From Diphasiastrum complanatum (taxonomy: Eukaryota > Streptophyta > Lycopodiopsida > Lycopodiales > Lycopodiaceae): a DNA stretch of 64,000 bases. Shown here piece after piece: positions 48,341-60,600 of the stretch; within the stretch, counting starts at the first letter, position 1, and the number at the start of each line of letters is the position of its first letter. The position numbers and the translations under genes were made by a program. Location: the NCBI GenBank assembly GCA_029204225.1, contig CM055092.1, forward strand, positions 63,430,676 through 63,494,675, given 5' to 3'. Below the pieces are notes generated by a model, which saw only the letters and a list, made by a program, of their open reading frames with translations, ran no database searches and was not told where the DNA came from.

Positions 48341-48504
48341 CCATGGAAAAGTTAATATTACCAAACAACTTGGACGTTCAGATGCTAACCAATGCTAACA
48401 TGTGGTGGTACGTAGAGCTTCATTGATCAGCTTCAGCTCTAGCACATAGCTTTCTAGCATGCCAACATACTCAGGCAAACTACTTCCAAGATTAGCTTGG
48501 TGTT
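48341..48504 (-). repeat. Duplicate of the last-exon end of the neighbouring gene
   Basis: This 164-bp segment matches 48840-49002 with only one extra base and one substitution. It includes the codons for the last roughly 35 residues (QANLGS.LPEYVGMLESYV...) and the stop. The intervening 48505-48839 is unrelated single-copy sequence. Confidence 0.9.
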
Positions 48505-48839
48505 TGATGGTTGCATTCTTAAAACTATCCAATACATCTTATTGCAATATACATTTATAAGAGCTTAAAATATTACCACACCACTCAGGGGCAAGGCATT
48601 TCTTCTTGTTTCTTCTTGACCTATAGTAACTTTTAAGTACATTGTTACAAAAAAGAAGAAAACCATGCTTTCATTGTTATAGAAATGTCCAAAATCAAAG
48701 TAGTCATTGTGATGGATCCAAAAGTCCTTGGTTCTTTATCTCCCAAATCCTTTTATCTTTCGTCTCTTTGTGCTTCATCAAACTTGTAATGCTTGGCGAA
48801 TATGTCATGTCTAGTTTAGCAATATGAAGAGCTGGAAAT

Positions 48840-49002
48840 CCATGGAAAAGTTAATATTACCAAACAACTTGACGTTCAGATGCTAACCAATGCTAACATG
48901 TGGTGGTACGTAGAGCTTCATTGATCAGCTTCAGCTCTAGCACATAGCTTTCTAGCATGCCAACATACTCAGGCAAAGTACTTCCAAGATTAGCTTGGTG
49001 TT
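48840..49002 (-). repeat. Original copy of the duplicated last-exon end
   Basis: This is the in-gene partner of 48341-48504. It lies within the last exon (49124-48893) and its immediate 3' flank. Confidence 0.9.
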
Positions 49003-51571
49003 CATCAACCTCATCAGGGGATGATGGCTTCTTACTCCCGTGGCAAGGGAATGAATCAGACGTCTTTTGCCGTTTCTTGCTTTTGCATCCCTTCAGAACT
49101 TCACTGCTACATAGCTCCCCCTTCCTACCTGGAGAATGTAGAAAGATGGAGTTCATGAGGCGTTGATGGTGCCATTCTAGTGATATTTAAAGTGTCAATT
49201 GACATGGGCTTCTATGAATTCATCCAAGAGCTCCAGTAGCTAAGAGATGTCCAAGCTAAATGTTGGACATACCTGGTGAACTGAATTGCAGTGCAGGAAA
49301 AAACGCATCCGTAGAAAGACTTCTGCTAGGATTCAAGTAAGTTAGCCATATCATGGCAACAGAAAGCAGCACATTTTTTTTCTAGTATTAATGACATATC
49401 GCGGTTTTAGGCTTTAGGCTTTAGGGATGTTCAGCGATCTCTGACATGAATGAAATATCGATTTTCATGAACATGGAGGCCTCGCTTATTCAAGCAATCA
49501 ACATCTAAGCTAACATGTAACTAGGACTCGATCTCACAACGTGTACCTGCTTTGCAGGGGATCACTATTTTCTGTTGATTCATCCATTGAACTTCTAGGT
49601 GTAAGCATGTTTTCCTCTACAGGTAGCTGTTGCTTGCTTGCACGGTTTTCTTTAGAACCTGGTCCTGCTTGTGCAATTTTTATCTTAACTTTGAAGTCTG
49701 AAGAAACTTTCTCTAACATATTTGAACCAGAGGATTTGTCTCCGCGTTTGCTGTGTCTTGTAGCAGATAGGGCTGGCTCGTCATGCTGGAATGTATGTTG
49801 ATCTGCGTCTCTAAGTTTGAGATGTGAATTACACTTTGGTTCAGAAATTTTTTGATGCAATGTTTTGAGGGCAGCTGTGTGGTTTGCCTCCACCCCAGGC
49901 ATAACAGGCATAACAGTTGGCTTCTTATTAACTCGTCTTGAGGACAGGGAAGATAATTGGGTATCTTTGAAGCTTTTCAAAGCTTTAGGAGCATCCACAA
50001 GTCTTCGTTTAGGGTCACCCTGGATGTTATCCGACATATCTTTCTTTTCTTGGCTTAATAACTCATCGAGACATGGAAATTTCGAGTAGTTTTCAATGGA
50101 GGAAAGAAATGAATTTTCAGCATTGGTTTCTAATAGTCGCTCATTCAATGCATCATTCGCACTTTTTTCCATGACTTTCCTATTTCTGGCTCGCTCAATT
50201 GATACAGGCAAACCGTGCATTTCCGGACTCAAGGAATTTTTTGAATCTGAACTTGCAGATCGAAGTACACCCTCACATTTATGAGGTGCAACTTGGACAA
50301 ATCCATCCATATTGTTCCAATCAAAAGTATTTTGGCTGGTTACATCCATGGCTTCCGTGCATCCAACCAGCTTCACAAAAGGTGTTGAAAAGAAGCTCAT
50401 CCTGCTATAGCTGTGCGGACTGTCGTCCAAATGCCACAAATTTAAGTAGTTTGGTGAGGAAGTAACCTCAACATCATTTACACTGAAATTAGCAGTCTGT
50501 TCTGCCAAATCTTGCTCTGAAACTGTTTCAAAGATGTCTGAAAGACCAAGTGTGGACAGTATGTTTTCTTTGTTTTCGGCCAACCCTGCAAAGTCAACTG
50601 GTGATCGGATACGTTAGCTTAGATGGGGATAGGGGGATGCTGGCTGCCTTTACCAGGCCTAGCAATGGCAGAGCGTCAGGCCATGCATCCTCCTTTATTC
50701 TCTACTCATTTATCTTCCTTACTATCCATTCCTAGAACCAAGGAAAGTGGAGGCTGCTAGCACAAGCAGCCAACTATCCCCCTATCCCCACCCCATCGGC
50801 TTCATGCCTGCACATCAAACTCTTACACAACCTCCAGATATCTAATTGCCGCCAAAGTGGATCTGGAACTAGTAAGCTCCTAGAAGAACCACACATTTGA
50901 GCACCACATACCTCTTTGGGGATTGAACGATTCGGTACTGAGGCTACTTGTTATGGTGCTCCGGTACCTTTTTTGCAAGACAAAGCAACATTTAGCACCT
51001 GTAAGCTTAAAATTGTGCAAAATTTTCACTGGGGACTATGTCAAGGGATCAATTTCTCTGCTGGTGACATAAAATTCACAGCTTACTTGCCGGCAACAGC
51101 TTCACATCTGTCTTCCCTGCAGTATATGTGACCCAATGTAAATGTTCCATCCGTTCTACACTGCTGTGCCTCTATGAGATTCACTTTTGGTTCCCGTTTT
51201 TTCTGACTGGGAGAAGGCACATCAAACTTCAAAACCATGCATTCCTCGAAAGTACTTGTCTTCCATTTTTTATGCTTGTCAGTCACTAAAGAGGATAAGC
51301 GATTTGCTATTTTCTTTGGAGTGTCTTTAAAAGGCTGCGTGGATGCTGATTCCTCATCACAAATGAGGTCTTTTGCTAAACGAGCGCAATAGTTTTTGTC
51401 TGGGCATGGTTTACATAGGACCATATTGTCCAAATCTAAACCTGTACTCCGTTGAAAGTCAATACTTTCATTCATAGGACTTTGCCAAGCTCTTTGACCT
51501 TTCAAAAAAGCTTCTGGTGAATTGTGGATTCTTTTTGCATGTGCTTCCGTAGATTCTCCTTTAAGTTGCAT
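48893..51571 (-). CDS. Unrecognised plant protein with two KEN boxes, four exons
   Basis: Exons joined in phase at GT-AG sites are 51571-51087, 50967-50912, 50585-49547 and 49124-48893, giving about 603 residues if the ATG at 51571 is the start. An upstream exon is possible. I recognise no catalytic domain. The sequence is rich in Ser, Lys, Glu and Asn and probably largely disordered. Motifs are two KEN sequences (AENKENILS at the start of exon 3; GSKENRAS near its end), basic clusters QKKREPK and KSKKRQK that could act in nuclear import, and a helical C-terminus (LPEYVGMLESYVLELKLINEAL). KEN boxes are APC/C degrons in cell-cycle proteins, so a cell-cycle-regulated nuclear protein is a reasonable but unproven inference. 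The last exon is partly duplicated downstream. Confidence 0.65.
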
Positions 51572-52351
51572 TTTGCTTCAGTCATTTCATATTACAATGT
51601 CAGATCAGAGAAAATCTGCATTTCAATCTACTTGTGGCAACAACAAATAGCTTATGGAATGTAGATTACAAAAATGGACAAAGGAAGGAAGGACTAAGTT
51701 CAGACTTTTGTGAAAAGTAACCGTCGCCCTTAATCAAAACTTAGTAAGGCCAATTCACAATTTTAAGAGAATTTAAAAAACAACGAATAATTCAAAAATA
51801 AAATAAATAATAATTCATAATTCATTCTATTAGAAAAAAAAAATTCTTTGTTAGTAGTTTAAGAGGTGATACAATCAATTTAAGTTGGTCGATTTAAGGA
51901 CTAATCACTCTTCACTTCTAGATGGGTTCATACTGACATGCACAACATGTAAACATCGGCAACTGATCAGTCGATTACAAAGTTTACAAAATTCATTCAT
52001 TCAAGAATGTAAAAGCTCACAGGTTAACACTATAAGCTATGAATGTACTCATGCATGGCTTATAACCACTCAAAACTACTGTACATCAGCATAAGGTCCA
52101 AGAACGCATGGTGGTTTTGTGTATAGCTGATTGTCACTAAAGAATGGCCTATGAGGTTGATGACCTATACGCTTTTTTCTATTATGTCTCTATCTTTTTA
52201 TCCTCATAACCATTCAATTGCTTCTTATGATTACACACATAAGGATATGTTATGCATCTCCCATGCTTTTATTATAATTCTTTTGGCGAAGCCAACACAT
52301 TGCATTTCAGATTCATGGCAAAAGTATATCTGTAAGTTACTTTGTTTTAGA
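51572..52351. other. Upstream region of the KEN-box gene
   Basis: It should hold the promoter and 5' UTR of the minus-strand gene. I see no clear TATA box and no other gene. Confidence 0.45.
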
Positions 52352-52805
52352 CATAGAACCCATAGTTCTCAGAACCGTGGGTCCTGGGAACCGCGGGGTG
52401 AACCATACCACAGTTCATGAACCGTGATACGGTTCCTCTATTTAATCAATTAATTAATTAATTACCAAATTCCCCCCAAAACCCATCCCAAGGCATTTTT
52501 GGTCCTCATTTCACAGATTTCACAAAATGATTTCACAGATTTTTGGTCCTCATTTCACAGATTCCTTTTTGGTCCTCATTTCACAAATGCTAGGGTCCTC
52601 CCCAAAAAAATTAATTAAACTCCCTAACAATTCTGGTTTTTTTTGGCTTTTTTTGCATATTTTTGGGCTGTTTTTGGGGGTGGGAAAAAAAAAGTAATTA
52701 ATTAATTAAATGATACGGTTCGCCCTTAAATCTTTTGTGAACCGTATGGTTCACTGTACGGTTCTGAGAACCGTGGTGAACCGTACACGGTTCTCAGATT
52801 CTATG
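52352..52805. mobile_element. hAT-like MITE with GAACCGT palindromes and 8-bp target duplication
   Basis: The element is 454 bp. Its ends are CATAGAA and TTCTATG, and it is flanked on both sides by GTTTTAGA (52344-52351 and 52806-52813), a perfect 8-bp duplication as made by hAT transposases. Both subterminal regions repeat GAACCGT/ACGGTTC many times (e.g. CTCAGAACCGTG and GTACGGTTCTGAG). The centre is AT-rich with TTAATTAATTAA. It has no coding capacity. Confidence 0.85.
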
Positions 52806-52813
52806 GTTTTAGA

Positions 52814-53850
52814 GTAATGCAACCAATGTGGTCATATGACAAAGAGCTACACCACTTGTTCACTTGTTATACTAAGTGAAATATCTGAAATTACAAGCTG
52901 TTTCTTAGAGCAAGTATTGTTATGGACATTTTGACCATATAAATACCCTTGTTGATACTGGTACCGTTTGTTATGGATATCCTGTCCATATGGGTGCTCT
53001 ACTTATGCATGTGCTGGCAATGCGCCCTTTAAATTCATAGACAAGTCTGAGAGCCATTTTTGTTTTCACTTTCATTTAATGCTGGCCACATAGCTAAATA
53101 TTGTGCTCATAACTTAGTATAAAAGCAATTGCTTGGGAAGATCCATCTTTCAAGTGACGAGAGGAGTTTTTTATTTCTTGCTTTTCTCTCTCTCTAATCC
53201 TGATTTTGTTTCGTTTTTGTCTGTTTCTAAAGGTCTACAATGATCAGATATTTATTTAAAACGAATGTTGGATTCCTCTTATTAGGCCAAAGTTTTTAGA
53301 GTTGGCAAAAAATGGAAGAATCAATGGTTCAACTGGGTTAAAAAACTGGGTCTATGGGAAAGAAACAGAAAGATCGGTGCTGAACTCCAAGTGCACACAA
53401 AAATTGACTAAATTTATTAGCATTCAAACCCAAGTATAACCTCAAAAAATCATAGATGCAGCGGAACGTGTTCCATTGCATGGTTTTCTTTTTCAAGGAA
53501 AAACCAGTATTTGCTAGAAATGTTTTTGTTAGAATGCTAGAAATGTCACCAATTGAAATATAGTGTCATAGTTTTTCTTCTGGAAACAAAGCAAGCAGGG
53601 CCTCCATTAATTTGGTCAGGAGTTTCAATTGTATTCTGGTAGATACTCATAATTCTGAGAAACCATATCTAGAGGTTAGGGTTTCTAGAAAAACATGTCC
53701 TCAAGTTTGAAAGACTTTGTGTAGGACCATGCCCAAAGATTAAGACTCAGAAAATTTCAGCTTTCATTCTAGGTTCTTCCGACACAGTCTAAAGCTTGAT
53801 CGTTAAGTAGGGTGCACAATTTCTGAGTGCAGACAAGTTGCTTGTTCATA
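52814..53850. other. Spacer before the outer Ty3 element
   Basis: AT-rich, no gene seen. Confidence 0.5.
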
Positions 53851-53888
53851 CTTGTTGTAAAGCTGACTCAGGTGCACCCAACGTGCCC

Positions 53889-54770
53889 TGTAAGACTCTA
53901 AGGGGTGACACTCCCTAAAGTCCCAGAGCAAGTTAGAACGTCAAGGACTGAGCCTCCGACCTGTGGTGAGCCAGTCAAGTAGTCACAAGTCATGAGCTAG
54001 CTCTGGAGCTCGAGTCATGGCCTAGTCAGGAAGCAAGTTGATTCTGCCACCGGAACGGCTCCCGGGACCCATGTCCGGGAGCCAGATTGATTCTGCCAGG
54101 CTTGCCAGGCTTAATCAGCAAAATAAAAACTAAGTCCCAAAAAGCGTGCTTTACCAGAAAGCACTATGTTTCAGAACAGAGGGGGTGCGCCGAATCACAG
54201 CAGAACTATAGGGGGAGTCCGGCAGACAAAAACTTGGGCAGCTCAACCAGCGCCAGGAATCCAGTCGCCAGGTCTCAGCTCCCTCTACCAGCACGAGCCA
54301 GGCACAATGCCCAGCACGTGTTGGTGGCCCCGAGACCGGTCAGTCTATGTATGAATGTAACCTCTTCCAAATCTAATAAAGTTGATCCTTGGGGATGATT
54401 ACCATTTCGGTTTCGCCTCCGGGACTGGTCCAAGTGGAAGGACCCTTACTACAACCTTTTTGCGTCGCTGGCGCCTAAGGGTCCCTGTCATCGACATGGG
54501 GCTTGCCGCTATGCCAATTGGTCAGTTTGGCGACCACTATGCCTTGGGTTTCATGTGTGGCTTGTCTTTGCCTTTGGTTACCTTTTGGGGACGGATTCTG
54601 AGTTGGCTTTCGGGTTGGTTGGGATTCCAGTTTTCTTAAGTCTGAATGGTTAAGCTTGTTACGTTTCTGAGTTGGCTTTTACGTAAGTGCATGATGGATG
54701 AATGTTAGACTTAAGCGCGTGTTGGGGAAACCGCTCAAGTCCCAGCGCCCTTTGAGGCGCCGGCGCAACA
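53889..54770 (+). repeat. 5' LTR of the outer Ty3 element
   Basis: The right end is fixed by the primer-binding site two bases later and is CGGCGCAACA. The left end is either TGTAAGACTC (53889) or TGTTGTAAAG (53853); the latter would give TGTTG...CAACA termini. A polyadenylation signal AATAAA lies at 54375-54380. Confidence 0.65.
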
Positions 54771-54772
54771 TG

Positions 54773-54785
54773 TGGTATCAGAGCC
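54773..54785 (+). other. Primer-binding site (initiator-Met tRNA)
   Basis: TGGTATCAGAGCC is the standard plant LTR-retrotransposon primer site. Confidence 0.9.
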
Positions 54786-54861
54786 GACTAGCCGGTCAGC
54801 TACGCAAGTCTCACAGGGATGGCCACGTTTTTGGGATTTGTCAGGACAACCGTTGCGCAAG

Positions 54862-55247
54862 GTGCTGCCCATAGTGTAAGCACGGGTGCGTCCACGGTCG
54901 GGGTGGTCGGCAGAACGGGGGACTTGATGAGTCAAAGTGCTGCCCTCGAGGTGTAAGCACGGTCAGTTCTCGCGGTTCGGGCCTGGCGCTGTCTGCACGT
55001 AGGACGGATGAGGCAAAGTGCTGCCTAGGTAGGTGAAAGCACGGTCTGTACCTTGTGGGGTGCGGGGCGACATATTCGAACTGTACGGGTTAACCATTGA
55101 TACAGAGATGCTGCTCGAATTCGGGTGTAAAGCACGGGTGGTTAGCTGCCGGTGCGGGATAGCTGCCGATCGTTTAGCTATAAGGGCTATCGACCAAAAA
55201 GTGGTGGGGCGTGACTGAGGCAATGTGCTGCTTAATGGTGAAAGCAC
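54862..55247 (+). repeat. Five hairpin-like leader repeats (GTGCTGCC ... AAGCACGG)
   Basis: Copies are at 54862-54883, 54937-54960, 55018-55042, 55108-55135 and 55225-55247. Each has GTGCTGC(C/T), 7-13 bases, G(T/A)AAGCACGG, so GTGCT can pair with AGCAC (the fourth copy has ATGCT, losing the end pair). Flanks keep a TGA(G/T)(G/T)CAAA word before copies 2, 3 and 5. Spacing rises from 75 to 117 bp. A further stem ATAGCT/AGCTAT lies at 55159-55181. No coding frame spans the array. Confidence 0.85.
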
Positions 55248-55485
55248 GGATGGTTGGATGGATGTTTCCCCGTGGGCTAATTCTGTGATAGATTTGTGTG
55301 GGCGCGGCTAGACAAAGATCCTACGTCCGGTCTCAAGGGGAATGTGACTTGAGAGGGATCCTCTGTTTAGCTTTGGTTGGTATGTTCGTTTGTGGTGTGC
55401 TTGCCTGGACCTGAATTATCCCTGACTACTTCTTTTGATCCAAGTGATCTGATCTAGTTGGGAGTTGTGAGAGGAGCTTACATTT

Positions 55486-57310
55486 ATGAGTGGACGACGC
55501 ACAAGTATGGAAAGGAACTTCCATGGGGCAACCCCCAAGATTGGTTCAAGATTGTTATTCTTATCAGGAAAGATCGCGGGGAGGAAGTCAAATTTCATGA
55601 TCGACTCCGGAGCTTCACATAACTATATCTCAAGGAGCGTAGTGGAACAATTCAGCTTGCCGACCAGGAATGTTACATCTACTCTCAAGGTAGAAACAGC
55701 GAAGGGAGCACTAGATGCAGACAAAGCGACATTGAACATCCCGGTGCAGATTGGAAGATGGAAGGCTAAACTTAGCTTTGTGATTTTAGAGATGGATGCC
55801 TTTGATGTGATTTTGGGCCTCCCTTGGTTAAATGAACACTGTATCGCAGTTTTGGGTAGGAGCTCAAACTTGGTCCTCTTGGATTATAAGGGACAAATCT
55901 GCGTGACAAAAGCCCTGCCCGGAGGAAATGCTAAGGATACCGATATTGAACAAAATCTGGTTGCAGCATTAGTGATGAAAAGAATGGCGAAAGGGAAAAG
56001 GTCAAAGTGCTTTCTTTGCATCTGTCGAGAAGTCCCAGAAGGGAAAAGCATGCGACAAGAAAACTTGCCAAAAGAAGTGGCAGATCTGTTAGAAGAATTT
56101 AGCGATGTGTTCCCGGAGGAACTCCCAGCTAAGCTACCTCCTCGAAGACCAGTGGACCATAAAATTGAGTTGGTACCAGGAACAGAGCCAACTTCACGAG
56201 CACCCTACAGAATGTCACAAGAAGAGTTGGCGGAACTGAAACGACAACTTGGTGAATTGATAGACAAAGGTTTTATTAGACCTAGCGCTTCACCTTTTGG
56301 AGCCCCAGTGTTGTTCGTGGAAAAGGCAGACAAAACTCTTCGAATGTGTGTGGATTATCGCATGCTTAACAAGAGTACCATCAAGAACAAGTACCCCATG
56401 CCTAGAATTGATGACCTATTCGACCAACTCAAACATGCCAAATACTTTAGCCGAATAGATCTCAGATCTGGATATCATCAAATTCGAATAGCTAAAGGTG
56501 ATGAGCACAAAACGGCGTTTCGAACGCGGTACGGAAGTCACGAGTTCCTAGTGATGCCATTCGGTCTAACAAACGCACCAGCCACTTTTTGCACGTTGAT
56601 GAACAATATATTTCAAGACTGCCTGGATGAATTCGTCATTGTGTACATTGATGACCTATTAGTATTTAGCCGGAACCTTAAAGATCACATTCAACATTTA
56701 AGGACAGTTCTCCAACGACTGAGGAGGAACTGCTTGTTCGCGAAAAGAGAGAAATGTGAGTTTGTGGTGGAGGAAGTTGACTTCCTTGGACATGTTATAG
56801 GCCACGGACGGATTCGAATGGATCCTAAGAAGATCAAGGCTATCTTGGATTGGCTAGCACCTAAAACTGTTCATGGCATCAAATCCTTTGTGGGCTTATG
56901 TAACTTTTACAGGAGATTCATTGAGGCATTTAGCAAAATTGTGGCACCACTATTGGAACAGACCAAGACTCATCTGAAGATGACATGGACACCGGAATGT
57001 GAAGCAGCGTTCCAAGAACTAAAACGACGGATCACTCAAGAACCCATCCTTGCCTTACCGGACTTTAGCAAACCTTTTGAAATACATACAGATGCGTCGA
57101 ACTTTGCTATTGGGGCCGTGCTGATGCAAGACGGAAAACCTGTTGCATATTTTTCAAAGAAATTGAGTGACGTAGAGCGACGATGGCCAACTCATGAAAA
57201 AGAAATGGTCGCAGTAGTCCAAGCAGTGGAGCATTGGAGACATTATGTGGCAGGAAAACCCTTTAAGGCGTTCACTGATAATGTATCACTCAAGTACTTC
57301 TCATCCCAAG
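55486..57310 (+). CDS. Ty3 pol of the outer element: protease, reverse transcriptase, RNase H (interrupted)
   Basis: The frame opens at an ATG five codons after a stop, so pol has its own start. Protease D40-S-G-A-S ([11 protein letters not shown]) is followed by RT motifs [40 protein letters not shown] and the catalytic [11 protein letters not shown] (about residue 387). RNase H follows ([18 protein letters not shown] at about 533; [12 protein letters not shown]). Coding is cut inside RNase H by the nested element. No gag domain or zinc knuckle precedes the protease, which is unusual for Ty3 elements. Catalytic residues look intact. Confidence 0.9.
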
Positions 57311-57668
57311 TGTAATAGATCCTAACACCACAGTAGGGCAAACACTAACTGATCCACCCAACCTTGCCTACTCCCTGATATAGAGTAAGCCCCTCCTAGC
57401 CCAGTGTGAGGACTGGTAGCATGCAACTGCCAAGTGTCGGCCACGTGGCACTGACGTGGCCGACTGCACGTCGGGACCCAACTGGGGGCCCTATCCTACT
57501 GACAGGGTCCCTAGGCTGTGTTAGGCCCGCCATGGCTATGGACCGTGCTGGGGCACACTACTCACACTATCTTGCCCTGTTGGTCATGTACGCTGGACAC
57601 GACCCTGACTGTGGTATCTGACCTATTTGTGTTCTCTAGGGTTCGGCACTGGTTACGAGCTCGTAACA
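57311..57668 (-). repeat. 3' LTR of the nested chromovirus
   Basis: In element orientation it runs TGTTACGAGCTCG ... GATCTATTACA. It matches 63159-63516 except at two positions. Open frames in it are not genes. Confidence 0.97.
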
Positions 57669-57684
57669 CTCCCTCCCCCTTAAG
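57669..57684 (-). other. Polypurine tract of the nested chromovirus
   Basis: CTTAAGGGGGAGGGAG on the minus strand lies directly before the 3' LTR. It overlaps the pol stop codon (57680-57682). Confidence 0.9.
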
Positions 57685-60600
57685 AACCGTCTTGGTCCTC
57701 TAAGACAAAGTCTGGAAAAATTTTGCGAAGGACGCTGCCTTTTTCCCAAGTGGCATTCTCAACAGGCTGATCATTCCACTTAACCAGATATTCTCGGTAT
57801 AGAGTATGACGAGTCTGCGTCTCTCTACTATCAAGAATCTCCTCTGGTTCATGTGGAGGTTGTTGAGGATCCAATGGGAGAACTAGAACACTGTCCCCTA
57901 CCAGATTATCTGATCTGGTTAAGGCTTTTCGTAACTGACTTACATGAAAAACTGGAAAAACCTTACTGCTGTGTGGGAGTTCTAGTTCATAGGTGACCTC
58001 GCCTAGTCTCCTACTGATGGTAAAGGGACCACAATACCTTGGAGACAACTTAGCACACACTCCTGATTTGAGGGTTTTAGAGTCAACTGGGACTCTCAAG
58101 TAGACTCTCTCACCAGTGGAGAACTGCACATCCCGTCTGTGTGGATCTGCATAATGCCTGGCTCGATCCTGGGATTGTCTAATGCTACGCTTAGCATGTT
58201 CTATCATCTGGTTTAGGTCTTCTAAAAAGTTTCTGGCTGCTTCAACTTTTTCTTGTTTAAACCCTACAGCTGTGGGTGAGCGTGGCTGAAAACCGTACAT
58301 CAGCATAAATGGGCTGTATCCCGTAGCTGAATGTTTGGTACTGTTGTAAGCAAACTCTAATATCGAGAGATACTCCTCCCAATTAGTCTCCCTCTTGCTG
58401 ACGTATGCACGAAGCATATCCTCCAGCACTTGATTTACCCTTTCTGTTTGACCGTCCGTCTGTGGATGGTCGGTGGTACTCATATTAAGTTTAGTATGGA
58501 GATGATGGAATACTGCCTTCCAAAAATTTCCAGTAAACTTACTGTCCCGGTCGCTGACTATGCCGGAAGGTAGACCGTACAATTTAAATAGCCCGTCTAC
58601 AAACAACCTCGCTAACTCTGGAGCTCTAACGGTTGTTTTGGTCGGAATAAAATGAGCCATTTTGGTCAGACGGTCAACTGTGACCCATATAGCGTCATTA
58701 CCCTTTTGGGTTTTAGGCAGGCCTACTATAAAATCCATGGAGATACTCTCCCATTTACCAGCTGGTATTTCTAAGGGATGCAACAACCCTCCTGCCTTTA
58801 AACGCTCTGCTTTATTTACTTGACATTTCTGGCAACTGGTTACATACTGGTGGACGTCCCTTTTCATACTGGGCCAGAAAAATTGCCTATGAAGAAGCTC
58901 ATAGGTCTTCTGTATGCCTGGGTGTCCCGCGCTAGGATTGTCATGACATTCATATAGGACCTGCTGCCTATAATCCTCTGAATTGGGGACACATACTCTA
59001 TCTCTATAGAGCAAGTACTCATCCTGAATGGAGCACTGTTTCCATTTGAATCCTTGAGTCAACTGACCCTCAACCACTGGGGTTTGCTTGGGTAATACAG
59101 GCTCAGAATCCTCAACGTCATCTGATGACGTATACTCGGACTCATCATCATCCTCAACGGAAGCTGCCGTATTCTTGGATGAACTGGCACCAGCCCCGGG
59201 AACTGGTTCTGGAGTCTGTAACTGTCTGTTCTGGACTGAGTTCCAGATAATAGAGAAGAATGCATCATGCTGGCATTTCCCTCTCAAGGACTCGAGTAAC
59301 TCATTACGAATCTGAGTAAAACTCAGCTCGTTTATCATAGGCATTCTGCTAAGGGCATCTGCTACTGTATTGAATTTTCCACGCCTATATCTGATAGACA
59401 TGTCAAACTCTTGCATCAACTCTGCCCAACGAGCTTTCCGACCTCTAAGCTCAGGTTGATTGCAAAGGTATCTGAGACTCTCATGGTCTGTCAGGACCTC
59501 AAAGTTGGCACCATACAAATAATGCCTCCAAGTCTTAAGGGCATGGACTATAGAAAAGAGTTCCTTTTCATAGGCACTATACCTAGTCTGTGCTGGCTCG
59601 AGTTTTTTACTCTCGAACGCAACTGGTCGTCCACCCTGAGTTAGCACAGCACCTACTGCAAAGTCGCTAGCATCTGTTTCGACCACAAATGGCTGATTGG
59701 GGTCGACGACCTTTAAAACTGGTGCTGTAGCTAAGGCTGTTTTGAGAGCATCAAAGCTCTCCTGTTGTGCGGACTTCCAAATGAACTCCTTTCCCTTCCC
59801 CTTAAGGAGATTTGTCATAGGGACTGCTATCTGAGCATATTCCTTGACAAATCGTCTGTAATATCCCGCCAGACCAAGAAAGATTTGAAGTTCCAAAATA
59901 TTCTGAGGTCTCAGCCAACTGAGTATGGCTTTAACCTTATTTGGGTCCATCTTAATCCCATCTGAAGAGATAATGTGACCCAAATATGCTACTTCTTCAA
60001 CGAAGAATTCACACTTGGATTGTTTAGCATAAAGCTTATGCTTTCTGAGCAGTCGAAACACCTTTCTGAGGTGTTTTAGATGCTCCTTCCTCGTTTTGCT
60101 GTAGACGAGGATGTCATCTAAAAATACGACTACAAACTTACCCAAGTATGGTCTGAGGACACTGTTCATCAAGGTCATAAAGGTAGCTGGAGCATTTGTG
60201 AGCCCAAATGGCATCACCTTAAACTCATAATGACCGTGACGAGTCCTAAAAGCTGTTTTCGAGACATCTTCCGATTTTATACGGACTTGATGATATCCCG
60301 ATCTGAGGTCTATTTTGCTGAAAAACTTAGCCCCGTCGAGTTGATCAAACAACTCGTCTGCCCGAGGCATAGGGTATTTATTCTTAATTGTGACTTTATT
60401 GAGGGCTCTGTAATCTACGCAAAGACGCATAGACCCCTCCTTCTTTTTCACCAATAGGACTGGTGAGGCCCATGGTGAACTACTGGTCTGAATTTGGCCT
60501 TTCCCAAGATAGTCTGTTAACTGCCTAGTTATTTCTTCATCCTCTGTTCGGCTAACCCGATACGGAGGTTTAGAAACAGGTGCTGTACCTGGTACTAGGT

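Noticed and set aside
54862-55247. The leader array as a CRISPR or tRNA cluster
   Set aside because: The DNA is eukaryotic, spacers are irregular, and copies lack tRNA arms or A/B boxes.
57406-57621. 71-codon open frame, repeated at 63254-63469
   Set aside because: It lies wholly within the two LTR copies of the nested chromovirus.
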